From DASUAL01 sp035763805 (GTDB lineage: Bacteria; Gemmatimonadota; Gemmatimonadetes; Gemmatimonadales; GWC2-71-9), in assembly GCA_035763805.1 (NCBI GenBank), contig DASUAL010000087.1, positions 1 through 43,354 on the forward strand: a stretch of 43,354 nucleotides of DNA, read 5' to 3'. The position numbers and the translations under genes are program-made. This document shows positions 22,834 through 30,014 of this stretch, piece by piece (within the stretch, counting starts at the first letter, position 1; each line of letters starts with the position of its first letter). The notes below the pieces were generated by a model. The model made no database searches. It saw only the letters and a program-made list of their open reading frames with translations, and was not told the origin of the DNA.

Positions 22834-24397
22834 GGCGGTTAGCCGGTTAGTCGGTTGGACGGTTAGTGTCGCACTGCTGGCCGTCTACCCGTCTAGCCGC
22901 TTATCCGCCCAGGACAGCACCGCTGGCAAAGCAGTCTACGACACGTGGTGCGCCGGCTGCCACGGCGATGCCGGCGCCGGCGACGGAGCGGCGGCGGCCT
23001 ACATGCTGCCGCGGCCGCGCGACTTCACGGGCGCGATCTACAAGATCCGCAGCACCGCGAGCGGCCAGCTCCCAACCGACGCCGACCTGATGCGCGCGAT
23101 CGACAACGGTCTCCCCGGCACCGCCATGCCCGAGTGGAAAACCCGGCTGTCCGAAACCGAGCGGCGCGACGTGATGGCGTACCTCAAGACGTTCTCGGCG
23201 TTTTTCGCCGACACCAGCCTGCAGGTGGAGCCGCTCAACTTTGGCACGGCCCCCGGCGGCGGGACGAGCGCTGAGGCCCTCACGGCTGGGCGGCAGTTTT
23301 ACGACTCGATTGGCTGCCACAAATGCCACGGCACCCAGGGCCGCGGCGACGGCCCGTCGGCGCCGACCCTCAAGGATGACGCCGGATTTCCGATCTTTGC
23401 AGCCGACCTGCATCAGAACTGGCAGTTCCGCGGCGGCGGGACCGTCGAGGACGTCTACCGCCGCTTGCGCACCGGCCTCGATGGCACGCCGATGCCGTCA
23501 TTCTCGGAGCTCATCGATCAGAAGTTCCTGACAGACGAGGAGCTGTGGCGACTCGCGCAGTACGTGCGCAGCCTGTCGCCTGCCAAGGAGCCGACCGTGC
23601 GCGACGTGATTCACGCGCCCCAGCTCGAGGCCGGGCTGCCGACGTCGCCCGACGATTCGGCATGGGCGCGGGTGGAGCGCTACTGGTTCCCACTGGTCGG
23701 CCAGATCATCCGCAAGTCGCGCTGGTTCGCCCCGGCGGTTTCGGGGGTCTGGGTGCAGGCGGCCCACGACGGCAAAGATCTCGCCCTGCGGCTCAGTTGG
23801 GACGACCGCTCCCAGAGCCCTGACACGGCATGGCTCGCGTTCGAGGAGCGCGTGCTCGAGACGATGGCGAGCGACGACTCCCCGAGGCCGCGGGCCGGGC
23901 TGTGGCCGGACCAGGTAGCGGTGCAGTTCCCCCGTCGCATACCGGAGGGGATGGAGCGGCCGTACTTCCTCATGGGGACCGGGACGGAACCCGTTTACCA
24001 TTGGCGCTGGAGCAACGGGGGGGAGGCGGCAGCGGGGCACGCGCGCGGCCTCGAGCGGTTCGACGCGTTGCCGGAGGCGCCGGCGGCGCGCGCGGTCTAC
24101 GATCACGGGCAGTGGCGCGTGGTCTTTACGCGCTCCCTTGCCACGCCCGACACCGCGAACGAACTTCAGTTTGCGCTGGGCCGTGCCATTCCGGTGGCCT
24201 TCTTTGCCTGGGACGGCTCCAACGGAGAGCACGGCTCCCGGTTGGCCGTAAGCACGTGGTATTTCCTCGCGCTCGACCAACCCACGCCGCCGGGGGTGTT
24301 CATCTCCCCCGTCGTGGCGATGGCGCTCACGTTGGGACTGGGTTTCACGGTGGTGTGGCGGGCGCAGCGCCGCGGTGCCGCCGGTTCGCGGGGGTGA
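22826..24397 (+). CDS. Diheme cytochrome c fused to ethylbenzene-dehydrogenase-type heme domain
   Basis: 523 residues from ATG 22826. The signal peptide (~28 residues, ending L-S-A-Q) is encoded almost wholly by an inverted octamer array. Two cytochrome c domains carry C-A-G-C-H and C-H-K-C-H, with M-P-E-W and M-P-S-F axial Met candidates. Residues ~270-490 resemble the EB_dh family (gamma subunit of DMSO-reductase-type enzymes, heme b between Met and Lys): W-V-Q-A-A-H-D-G-K-D-L-A-L-R-L-S-W-D-D, PEGMERPYFLMGTG, V-Y-H-W-R-W. A C-terminal membrane helix follows (VVAMALTLGLGFTVVW). EB_dh proteins usually partner a molybdenum subunit; none is here. It may bridge electrons from another enzyme to the oxidase. 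Confidence 0.84.
   Translation: MNKAVSRLVGWTVSVALLAVYPSSRLSAQDSTAGKAVYDTWCAGCHGDAGAGDGAAAAYMLPRPRDFTGAIYKIRSTASGQLPTDADLMRAIDNGLPGTAMPEWKTRLSETERRDVMAYLKTFSAFFADTSLQVEPLNFGTAPGGGTSAEALTAGRQFYDSIGCHKCHGTQGRGDGPSAPTLKDDAGFPIFAADLHQNWQFRGGGTVEDVYRRLRTGLDGTPMPSFSELIDQKFLTDEELWRLAQYVRSLSPAKEPTVRDVIHAPQLEAGLPTSPDDSAWARVERYWFPLVGQIIRKSRWFAPAVSGVWVQAAHDGKDLALRLSWDDRSQSPDTAWLAFEERVLETMASDDSPRPRAGLWPDQVAVQFPRRIPEGMERPYFLMGTGTEPVYHWRWSNGGEAAAGHARGLERFDALPEAPAARAVYDHGQWRVVFTRSLATPDTANELQFALGRAIPVAFFAWDGSNGEHGSRLAVSTWYFLALDQPTPPGVFISPVVAMALTLGLGFTVVWRAQRRGAAGSRG
22834..22909. repeat. Inverted octamer array encoding a signal peptide
   Basis: Left arm: GGCGGTTA, GCCGGTTA, GTCGGTTG, GACGGTTA (22834-22865). 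Right arm: GCCGTCTA, CCCGTCTA, GCCGCTTA and a partial unit (22880-22909). The arms pair imperfectly around a 14-bp centre. The message could fold right behind the start codon at 22826 and limit initiation. Confidence 0.85.
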
Positions 24398-24434
24398 GCG
24401 GGGTATAGGTGTTGGATCCTTTACAGGAGGCGTG

Positions 24435-25166
24435 ATGCGCAAGCTCGGTTCCGTAGCAGCGGTCGCGGTGGGCGTGGTGGCGCTGGGACTCGCAGCCTGG
24501 TCCCGGCAGCCCGCGGACCAGGGGAGCGGGGCCACCGTCACCGGGAAGACCAAGTTCACGGGGACGAAGCCCGCGATGCCGAAGATCGACATGAGCGAAG
24601 AGCCGAAATGCAAGGCGAAGTACACCGCGCCGCCGACCGAGGAGGCCGTGGTGGTGAACCCCAACGGCACGCTCGCGAACGTGTTCGTCTACGTGAAGTC
24701 GGGTCTGCCGGCGGGCTACAAGCCTCCCGCGCCCGCTGGCGCCGTGCTGGTCGACCAGGATGGCTGCCGCTATCGCCCGCGCGTGCTCGGGGCCATGGTG
24801 GGCCAGACCATCACCATCAAGAACTCCGACGGCATCCTCCACAACATCAAGGCGAAGGCGAAGGCGAACCGCCCCTTCAATATCAGTCAGCCCACGGTCA
24901 TGTCCTCGACAAAGTCTTTCGACAAACCCGAGGTCATGGTGGCGTTCGAGTGCAACGTGCACGGCTGGATGCGCGCCTGGCTCGGCGTCCTGCCGCACCC
25001 GTTCTTCGGCGTGAGCGGCACAGATGGGACCTTCAGTATCAAGGGACTGCCGCCGGGGGCGTATACGATCGAGGCATGGCACGAGAAGTACGGCCCGCAG
25101 ACGGCCACCGTGACGGTGACGGGCACGGAGACGAAGACGGCCGACTTCACTTACGCCGCTAAGTAG
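24435..25166 (+). CDS. Exported cupredoxin-like protein with C-terminal beta domain
   Basis: 243 residues from ATG 24435, four bases after AGGAGG. N-terminal membrane/signal segment (KLGSVAAVAVGVVALGLAAW). The central part is plastocyanin-like: T-I-K-N-S-D-G-I-L-H-N-I-K gives the first His, F-E-C-N-V-H-G-W-M gives Cys, His and Met, the type 1 copper set. Residues ~190-240 form a transthyretin/CarboxypepD-like beta domain (DGTFSIKGLPPGAYTIEAWH). Probably a periplasmic electron carrier or copper donor for the oxidase encoded next (13 bp before coxB). Copper binding is inferred from the ligand set. Confidence 0.83.
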   Translation: MRKLGSVAAVAVGVVALGLAAWSRQPADQGSGATVTGKTKFTGTKPAMPKIDMSEEPKCKAKYTAPPTEEAVVVNPNGTLANVFVYVKSGLPAGYKPPAPAGAVLVDQDGCRYRPRVLGAMVGQTITIKNSDGILHNIKAKAKANRPFNISQPTVMSSTKSFDKPEVMVAFECNVHGWMRAWLGVLPHPFFGVSGTDGTFSIKGLPPGAYTIEAWHEKYGPQTATVTVTGTETKTADFTYAAK

Positions 25167-25179
25167 AGAGGGACCCCCT

Positions 25180-25899
25180 ATGAGCTGGTGGCTGCCTCCC
25201 GCCGCGTCCACCTTCGCCGGCGACATCGATTTCATGTTCACCCTGATCCTCGTGATCACGGGCATCGCGCTGGTGGTCGTCGAGGCCGGCGTCATCTGGT
25301 TCGTGATCGCCTACCGCGCGCGTCCGGGCCGGCGGGCCTTCTACACGCACGGCAGCACCAAGGCCGAGGTGGTGTGGTCGGCGGTGCCCGCGGTGACGGT
25401 GGTGATCCTCGGCATCATGAGCAACGGGCTGTGGAACAAGATCAAGGGCCGGGAGAGCGTGCCCGCGGGCGCCTACCCGATCGGCGTGCACGCCAAGCAG
25501 TTCGAGTGGCAGATGACCTACCCGGGGCCGGACGGCCGGCTCGGCACGGACGACGACTTCACGGCCCGCAACCAGCTGCACGTGCCCGTCGGCCGGCCGG
25601 TGGCGGTGCATTTGAGCGCTGAGGACGTGATCCACTCGTTCTTCGTGCCCGAGTTCCGGCTCAAGCAGGACGCGGTGCCGGGGATGGACATCCGGGCTTG
25701 GTTCGAGGCGACGAAGGTCGACTCGCTGGAGCTGGGGTGCGCCGAGCTGTGCGGGATGGGACACTACCGGATGCGGGCGCGGGTGTGGGTGTGGCCCGCC
25801 GACAAATACGACGCCTGCGCGAAGCAGACCGCAGACGAGTTCATCGACTGCCTCCGGCCGTCACCGGCGCAGGCGCTGACAGGGGGGACCGGCTCATGA
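25180..25899 (+). CDS. coxB: Cytochrome c oxidase subunit II
   Basis: 239 residues. Two N-terminal membrane helices, then the periplasmic cupredoxin domain with the binuclear CuA site: His152 (A-E-D-V-I-H-S-F), Cys187, Glu189, Cys191, His195 and Met198 in GCAELCGMGHYRM. No fused cytochrome c domain, so electrons must come from separate cytochromes such as those encoded just upstream. Accepts electrons and passes them to heme a of subunit I. Overlaps coxA as ATGA. Confidence 0.96.
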   Translation: MSWWLPPAASTFAGDIDFMFTLILVITGIALVVVEAGVIWFVIAYRARPGRRAFYTHGSTKAEVVWSAVPAVTVVILGIMSNGLWNKIKGRESVPAGAYPIGVHAKQFEWQMTYPGPDGRLGTDDDFTARNQLHVPVGRPVAVHLSAEDVIHSFFVPEFRLKQDAVPGMDIRAWFEATKVDSLELGCAELCGMGHYRMRARVWVWPADKYDACAKQTADEFIDCLRPSPAQALTGGTGS

Positions 25900-27671
25900 C
25901 GAGCGTCGCCGCGACCGCGCCGGCTCACGGGGCGCATCACGCGCCGCTGGGCTTCTGGCGGAAGTACGTCTTTTCGACCGACCACAAGATCATCGGCATC
26001 CAGTTCCTGTTCGTGAGCCTGTTCTTCCTGCTCGTGGGCGGGCTGCTGGCGATGCAGATGCGCTGGCAGCTCGGGTTCCCGGGTACGCCGATGCCCGGCG
26101 GCGGGCTGCTCCCGGAATCGCGGGCCTCGGGCGGGGTGATCCTCCCCGAGTATTACATCGAGCTGGTCACGATGCACGGCACGTTCATGGTGTTCTTCGC
26201 GATCATGCCGCTGCTCGTCGGGGTGTACGCCAACTTCCTCATCCCGCTGAAGATCGGGGCGCACGACATGGCGTTCCCGCGCGTCAACATGGCGTCCTTC
26301 TGGACGGCGTTGCTGGCCGGGCTCATCATGCTCGCCAGCTTCTTCGTGCCCGAAGGCGCCGGGCGCGCGGGGTGGACGATGTATGCGCCGCTGTCGGCAC
26401 GGCCCGACCTGTCCGGTGTGACCCTGGGGCAGATCCTGTGGTGCATCTCGATCGTCGTGCTCGGCTTGTCCTCGGTGATGGGGTCGGTGAACTACATCAC
26501 CACGATCATCAATCATCGCGCGCCCGGGATGACGTGGTTCCGCATGCCGCTCTCGGTCTGGGCGCTCTTCATCACGGCGATCCTGGGCGTCCTGGCGCTG
26601 CCGGTGCTGCAGGGCGCGGCGATCCTGCTGCTGTTCGATCAGACGATCGGCACGCACTTCTTCGATCCGGTCGCGGGCGGCCAGGCGCTGTTGTGGCAGC
26701 ATCTCTTCTGGTTCTTCGGGCACCCCGAGGTCTACATCCTGATCCTGCCCGCGATGGGGATGGTGTCCGACATGATCGCGAACGGCAGCCGCAAGCCGAT
26801 CTTCGGCTACCACTCGATGGTGTTCGCCATCATCGGGATCGGGTTCCTGGGCTGGATCGTGTGGGGCCACCACATGTTCATGAGCGGCATGAATCCGACG
26901 CTGGGCTCGTCGTTCATGATCTCGACGCTGGTGATCGCGGTCCCCTCGGCGGTGAAGGTGTTCAACTGGATGGGCACGATGTGGCGGGGCAACCTGCGGT
27001 TCCACGTGCCCATGCTCAACGCCGTCGCGTTCGTCGCGATGTTCACGATCGGCGGCCTGTCGGGTGTGTTCATGGCGGCCACGCCCGTGGACATGCAGAT
27101 CCACGACACGTACTTCATCGTCGCCCACATCCACTACGTGCTGTTCGGCGGCAGCCTGTTCGCGCTGTTCGGCGCGATCACCTACTGGTACCCCAAGATG
27201 TTCGGCCGCCTGATGAGCGAGCCGCTGGGCAAGGTGCACTTCTGGCTCACGTTCCTGTTCTACAACCTCACGTTCTTCCCGATGCACGTCATCGGCATGG
27301 GCGGCCAGATGCGGCGGCTGTACGATCCGACCCAGTACGACTTCTTGAAGCCGCAGCAGCCGATGAACGAGTTCATCTCGTACTCGGCGTTCCTGCTGTT
27401 CGCGGTGCAGATCCTGTTCGTCGTCAACTTCCTGTGGAACCTGAAGCAGGGGAAGAAGGCCGGGCTGAATCCGTGGGAGGACAACGGCCTGGAATGGTCG
27501 TTGCCGTCGCCGGCGCCGCACGGGAACTGGGAGCGGCCGCCGACGGTGTACCGCGGGCCTTACGAGTTCAGCGCGCCCGAGGCCGGGAACCGCGACTATC
27601 TGCCGCAGCACGAGAAGCTGCCCACCGACCGCGAGCCGGCCTCGGCGACCGCGCCGGCCGCGGGTCACTGA
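25896..27671 (+). CDS. coxA: Cytochrome c oxidase subunit I
   Basis: 591 residues, 12 or more membrane helices. Heme a ligand His94 (T-M-H-G-T-F-M). CuB site His276 with the Tyr280 cross-link and Glu278 (WFFGHPEVY), His325-His326 (W-G-H-H-M-F-M-S-G), and heme ligands His411/His413 (V-A-H-I-H-Y-V-L). Glu278 marks an A1-type proton-pumping heme-copper oxidase. The His-rich N-terminus (APAHGAHHAP) could bind metal. Co-transcribed with coxB, coxC and coxD. Reduces O2 to water at the cytoplasmic membrane. Confidence 0.98.
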   Translation: MTSVAATAPAHGAHHAPLGFWRKYVFSTDHKIIGIQFLFVSLFFLLVGGLLAMQMRWQLGFPGTPMPGGGLLPESRASGGVILPEYYIELVTMHGTFMVFFAIMPLLVGVYANFLIPLKIGAHDMAFPRVNMASFWTALLAGLIMLASFFVPEGAGRAGWTMYAPLSARPDLSGVTLGQILWCISIVVLGLSSVMGSVNYITTIINHRAPGMTWFRMPLSVWALFITAILGVLALPVLQGAAILLLFDQTIGTHFFDPVAGGQALLWQHLFWFFGHPEVYILILPAMGMVSDMIANGSRKPIFGYHSMVFAIIGIGFLGWIVWGHHMFMSGMNPTLGSSFMISTLVIAVPSAVKVFNWMGTMWRGNLRFHVPMLNAVAFVAMFTIGGLSGVFMAATPVDMQIHDTYFIVAHIHYVLFGGSLFALFGAITYWYPKMFGRLMSEPLGKVHFWLTFLFYNLTFFPMHVIGMGGQMRRLYDPTQYDFLKPQQPMNEFISYSAFLLFAVQILFVVNFLWNLKQGKKAGLNPWEDNGLEWSLPSPAPHGNWERPPTVYRGPYEFSAPEAGNRDYLPQHEKLPTDREPASATAPAAGH

Positions 27672-27694
27672 CCGGGAGAGGGGAGACCGAGGCG

Positions 27695-28417
27695 ATGACC
27701 CACGCGACAGCGACCGCCGACCTGATGCGACCCCCGTTCCCGGCCGAGCCGGGCGCGGGCGTCTACAGCAACAAGCTCGGCATGTGGGTGTTCCTCGCCA
27801 GCGACGTGATGTTCTTCACGGCGCTGATCGGGACCTACATCATCCTGCGCTTCGGCGTCAGCGAGCCCTGGGCGCAGCCGGGCACGGTGTTGAACGTGCC
27901 TCTCACCGCCTTCAACACGTTCCTGCTCATCTGCTCGTCGGTCTCGATGGTGAAGGCGTACGCGGCCATCGCCGACGGGAAGAAGTACTTCCTCCGGACG
28001 ATCCCGGGAACGACGCGGCGGGACGGCGGGCTCAAGTTCTGGCTGCTCGTCACGATGATCTGCGGCGCCGCGTTCGTGGGCGTGCAGGTTTATGAGTACA
28101 TCAAACTCGTGGGTCACGGCTTCACCCCGGCGGGCTACCGCGAGGGGTCGCTGCTCGCCGAGCACGCGGCGGCCGACGCCGTGCGATACGGTGCCGCGAC
28201 GGCGGGGCTGTACGGGTCCACCTTCTTCTCGATGACCGGGTTCCACGGCTTCCACGTGACCTGCGGGGTGATCTCCATGACGTACCTCTACTTCACGAAG
28301 GTCCTACCGGAGAAGTACTCGTCCCAGGACTACCGCGGGATCGAGGTCATCGGTCTGTACTGGCACTTCGTGGACCTGGTCTGGATCATCCTCTTCACGA
28401 TCGTCTACCTGATCTGA
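27695..28417 (+). CDS. coxC: Cytochrome c oxidase subunit III
   Basis: 240 residues from ATG 27695, preceded by a purine-rich GGGAGA/GAGG leader. Seven likely membrane helices; K-L-G-M-W-V-F-L-A-S-D-V-M-F-F and F-H-G-F-H-V-T-C-G and Y-W-H-F-V-D-L-V-W are the family signatures. Stabilises the catalytic core and proton uptake. It lies 23 bp after coxA and 8 bp before coxD. Confidence 0.97.
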   Translation: MTHATATADLMRPPFPAEPGAGVYSNKLGMWVFLASDVMFFTALIGTYIILRFGVSEPWAQPGTVLNVPLTAFNTFLLICSSVSMVKAYAAIADGKKYFLRTIPGTTRRDGGLKFWLLVTMICGAAFVGVQVYEYIKLVGHGFTPAGYREGSLLAEHAAADAVRYGAATAGLYGSTFFSMTGFHGFHVTCGVISMTYLYFTKVLPEKYSSQDYRGIEVIGLYWHFVDLVWIILFTIVYLI

Positions 28418-28425
28418 GGGCCCGA

Positions 28426-28704
28426 ATGGAAACCGTCGCGCACAAGCGCCCGAACTACATCGCGATCTGGGGCTACCTGTTCGTCCTCACGGTGATCGAG
28501 GTGGCGGCCGCGTTCCTGTCGCACATCCCGAAGCATTGGCTGATCCTGATCCTGCTTTTTCTCGCGATCTGGAAGGCCCTTCTGGTGGCGATGTACTTCA
28601 TGCACCTGAAGTTCGAGCGCTGGCGGCTGCGCACGGTGTTCCTGATTCCGCTTCCGCTCGCCGCGATCCTCGTGCTCGCGACCATCACGGAGAAGATCTG
28701 GTAG
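28426..28704 (+). CDS. coxD: Cytochrome c oxidase subunit IV (prokaryotic type)
   Basis: 92 residues with three membrane helices; LVAMYFMHLKFE is the signature of the caa3-type subunit IV/COX4_pro family. A small assembly or stability subunit of the oxidase. The stop TAG overlaps the apparent CTG start of heme O synthase by a few bases. Confidence 0.92.
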   Translation: METVAHKRPNYIAIWGYLFVLTVIEVAAAFLSHIPKHWLILILLFLAIWKALLVAMYFMHLKFERWRLRTVFLIPLPLAAILVLATITEKIW

Positions 28705-29549
28705 CCTTCCTCGAGCTCACCAAGCCTCGCATCACGCAGCTGGTGGTGCTCACCGCCGCGGCCGGGTTCTATCTCGGCTCCGGTGCGGCGGTGGACCTGC
28801 AACTGCTCGTGCACACGCTCTTGGGCACGGCGCTGGTCGCGGGCGGCACCAACGCGTTCAACCAGCTGCGCGAGCGCGACGTCGACGCGCGGATGCAACG
28901 CACCCGGGGCCGCCCGCTGCCGTCGGGGCGCATCACCGCGGGTGCGGCTGCCGCGTTCGCGGCGGTCATCTCGCTCGCCGGTGTCGGGTACCTCACGCTC
29001 GCCGTCAACTTGCTCACGGCCGGGCTCGCCGCCCTGACGCTCACGAGCTACGTGCTGTTGTACACGCCGCTCAAGCGCAAGACGTCGCTCAACACGCTCA
29101 TCGGTGCGGTGCCGGGCGCCTTACCGATCGTGGGGGGCTGGACCGCGGCGGGCGGTGAGCTCGGGGCCGCCGTGTCCGCCTTGTTCTGGATCCTGTTCCT
29201 GTGGCAGCTCCCGCACTTTCTCGCCCTCGCCTGGATCTACCGCGAGGACTACCAGCGCGGCGGGCTCGCAATGCTGTCCGTCGAGGATCGCGACGGGCGC
29301 CACACCGGCCGGATGGCCCTGCTATATGCGATGGCGCTCTTGCCGGTGAGCCTGCTGCCGACGCTGCTCGGCGTGACCGGCCCGCTGTACTTCTTCGGGG
29401 CCCTCGTCCTGGGGCTCGCATATGCCGTCGTGGCGGCGGTGATGTTCGGCGCCGCGACCAGGCCGCGGGCGTGGCGGCTGTTTCTGGTCTCGATCGTGTA
29501 CCTGCCGGCGCTGCTCACCCTGATGGTGCTGGACAAGGTGACGGCTTAG
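28698..29549 (+). CDS. ctaB: Protoheme IX farnesyltransferase (heme O synthase), apparent CTG start
   Basis: 283 residues if it starts at CTG 28698. UbiA-family membrane prenyltransferase that adds a farnesyl group to heme b for the heme A pathway. First Asp-rich motif N-A-F-N-Q-L-R-E-R-D-V-D, second Y-R-E-D-Y-Q-R-G-G. The family's opening L-T-K-P-R-I-T lies 7 residues after the CTG. No ATG, GTG or TTG exists in frame between coxD's middle and that motif: the next upstream start (TTG 28536) would overlap coxD by about 170 bp, the next downstream GTG would remove the motif. GGAGA lies six bases before the CTG. No ctaA (heme A synthase) is visible in the window. Confidence 0.88.
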   Translation: MVAFLELTKPRITQLVVLTAAAGFYLGSGAAVDLQLLVHTLLGTALVAGGTNAFNQLRERDVDARMQRTRGRPLPSGRITAGAAAAFAAVISLAGVGYLTLAVNLLTAGLAALTLTSYVLLYTPLKRKTSLNTLIGAVPGALPIVGGWTAAGGELGAAVSALFWILFLWQLPHFLALAWIYREDYQRGGLAMLSVEDRDGRHTGRMALLYAMALLPVSLLPTLLGVTGPLYFFGALVLGLAYAVVAAVMFGAATRPRAWRLFLVSIVYLPALLTLMVLDKVTA

Positions 29550-29556
29550 GAGGTCC

Positions 29557-29745
29557 GTGATTCCCTTCCATCGCCTCCTGATATCGACTGCGATCGCGTT
29601 TTGTGCCGGATTCGCGGCCTGGGCCGGCGTGAGCTACTGGGAGTCGCGCAGTACGGTCGCGTTCGCGCTCACACTCACGTTCCTCCTGTTCGCGGTCGGG
29701 CTGTCGTACTACCTGCGCCACCTGAACCGCTTCCTCGGCCGATGA
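29557..29745 (+). CDS. Small two-helix membrane protein
   Basis: 62 residues from GTG 29557, four bases after AGGAGG. Two hydrophobic helices (residues ~7-26 and ~35-53) and a basic C-terminus. It overlaps the next gene as ATGA. I do not recognise it. Position between heme O synthase and hemQ suggests an oxidase assembly or heme-export accessory, by context only. Confidence 0.68.
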   Translation: MIPFHRLLISTAIAFCAGFAAWAGVSYWESRSTVAFALTLTFLLFAVGLSYYLRHLNRFLGR

Positions 29746-29924
29746 TCCACGACGGTCGGCTGGACCTGGCGTACTTCTGGAGCTCGCTGCTCATCGTGCT
29801 CCTCCCTGCCACCGCCTTCGTCGTGCTCGCGTTCCTCGTCACGCGCGGTTATCTCCGGCGCAAGGTGCCTGACGGCGGCGGGCCGCCACCGCACCGGAAG
29901 GGGGGAGCGGGGAGAGGTACCTGA
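29742..29924 (+). CDS. Small single-helix membrane protein
   Basis: 60 residues from ATG 29742. One helix (residues ~12-34, WSSLLIVLLPATAFVVLAFL), then a basic tail whose last 10 residues (H-R-K-G-G-A-G-R-G-T) are written by the left arm of a heptamer array, so the natural C-terminus may have been altered. In size and placement it resembles CcoQ/CcoS-like accessory peptides, but no specific motif proves this. Confidence 0.6.
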   Translation: MIHDGRLDLAYFWSSLLIVLLPATAFVVLAFLVTRGYLRRKVPDGGGPPPHRKGGAGRGT

Positions 29925-29990
29925 CGATGCGCGTCGCAACTTCCTGATGCACCGGGCGGTAGCTCTCCCTTCTCCCCTCTCCCCATTCCC
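29901..29990. repeat. Inverted heptamer array between membrane-protein gene and hemQ
   Basis: Left arm: GGGGGAG, CGGGGAG and part of a third (29901-29917). Right arm: CTCTCCC, TTCTCCC, CTCTCCC, CATTCCC (29963-29990). The ~45-bp centre separates the arms. It overlaps the 3' end of the small gene and ends 24 bp before the hemQ start, so it may terminate or attenuate transcription between oxidase and heme genes. Confidence 0.82.
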
Positions 29991-30014
29991 TTCGCGAACG
30001 CTAGATTGCGCGCC

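Noticed and set aside
25764..27668. 634-codon minus-strand frame opposite coxA
   Set aside because: Same antisense effect; coxA on the plus strand has all catalytic residues.
25180..28704. caa3-type oxidase with cytochrome c fused to subunit II
   Set aside because: Subunit II ends shortly after the CuA site with no C-x2-C-H motif.
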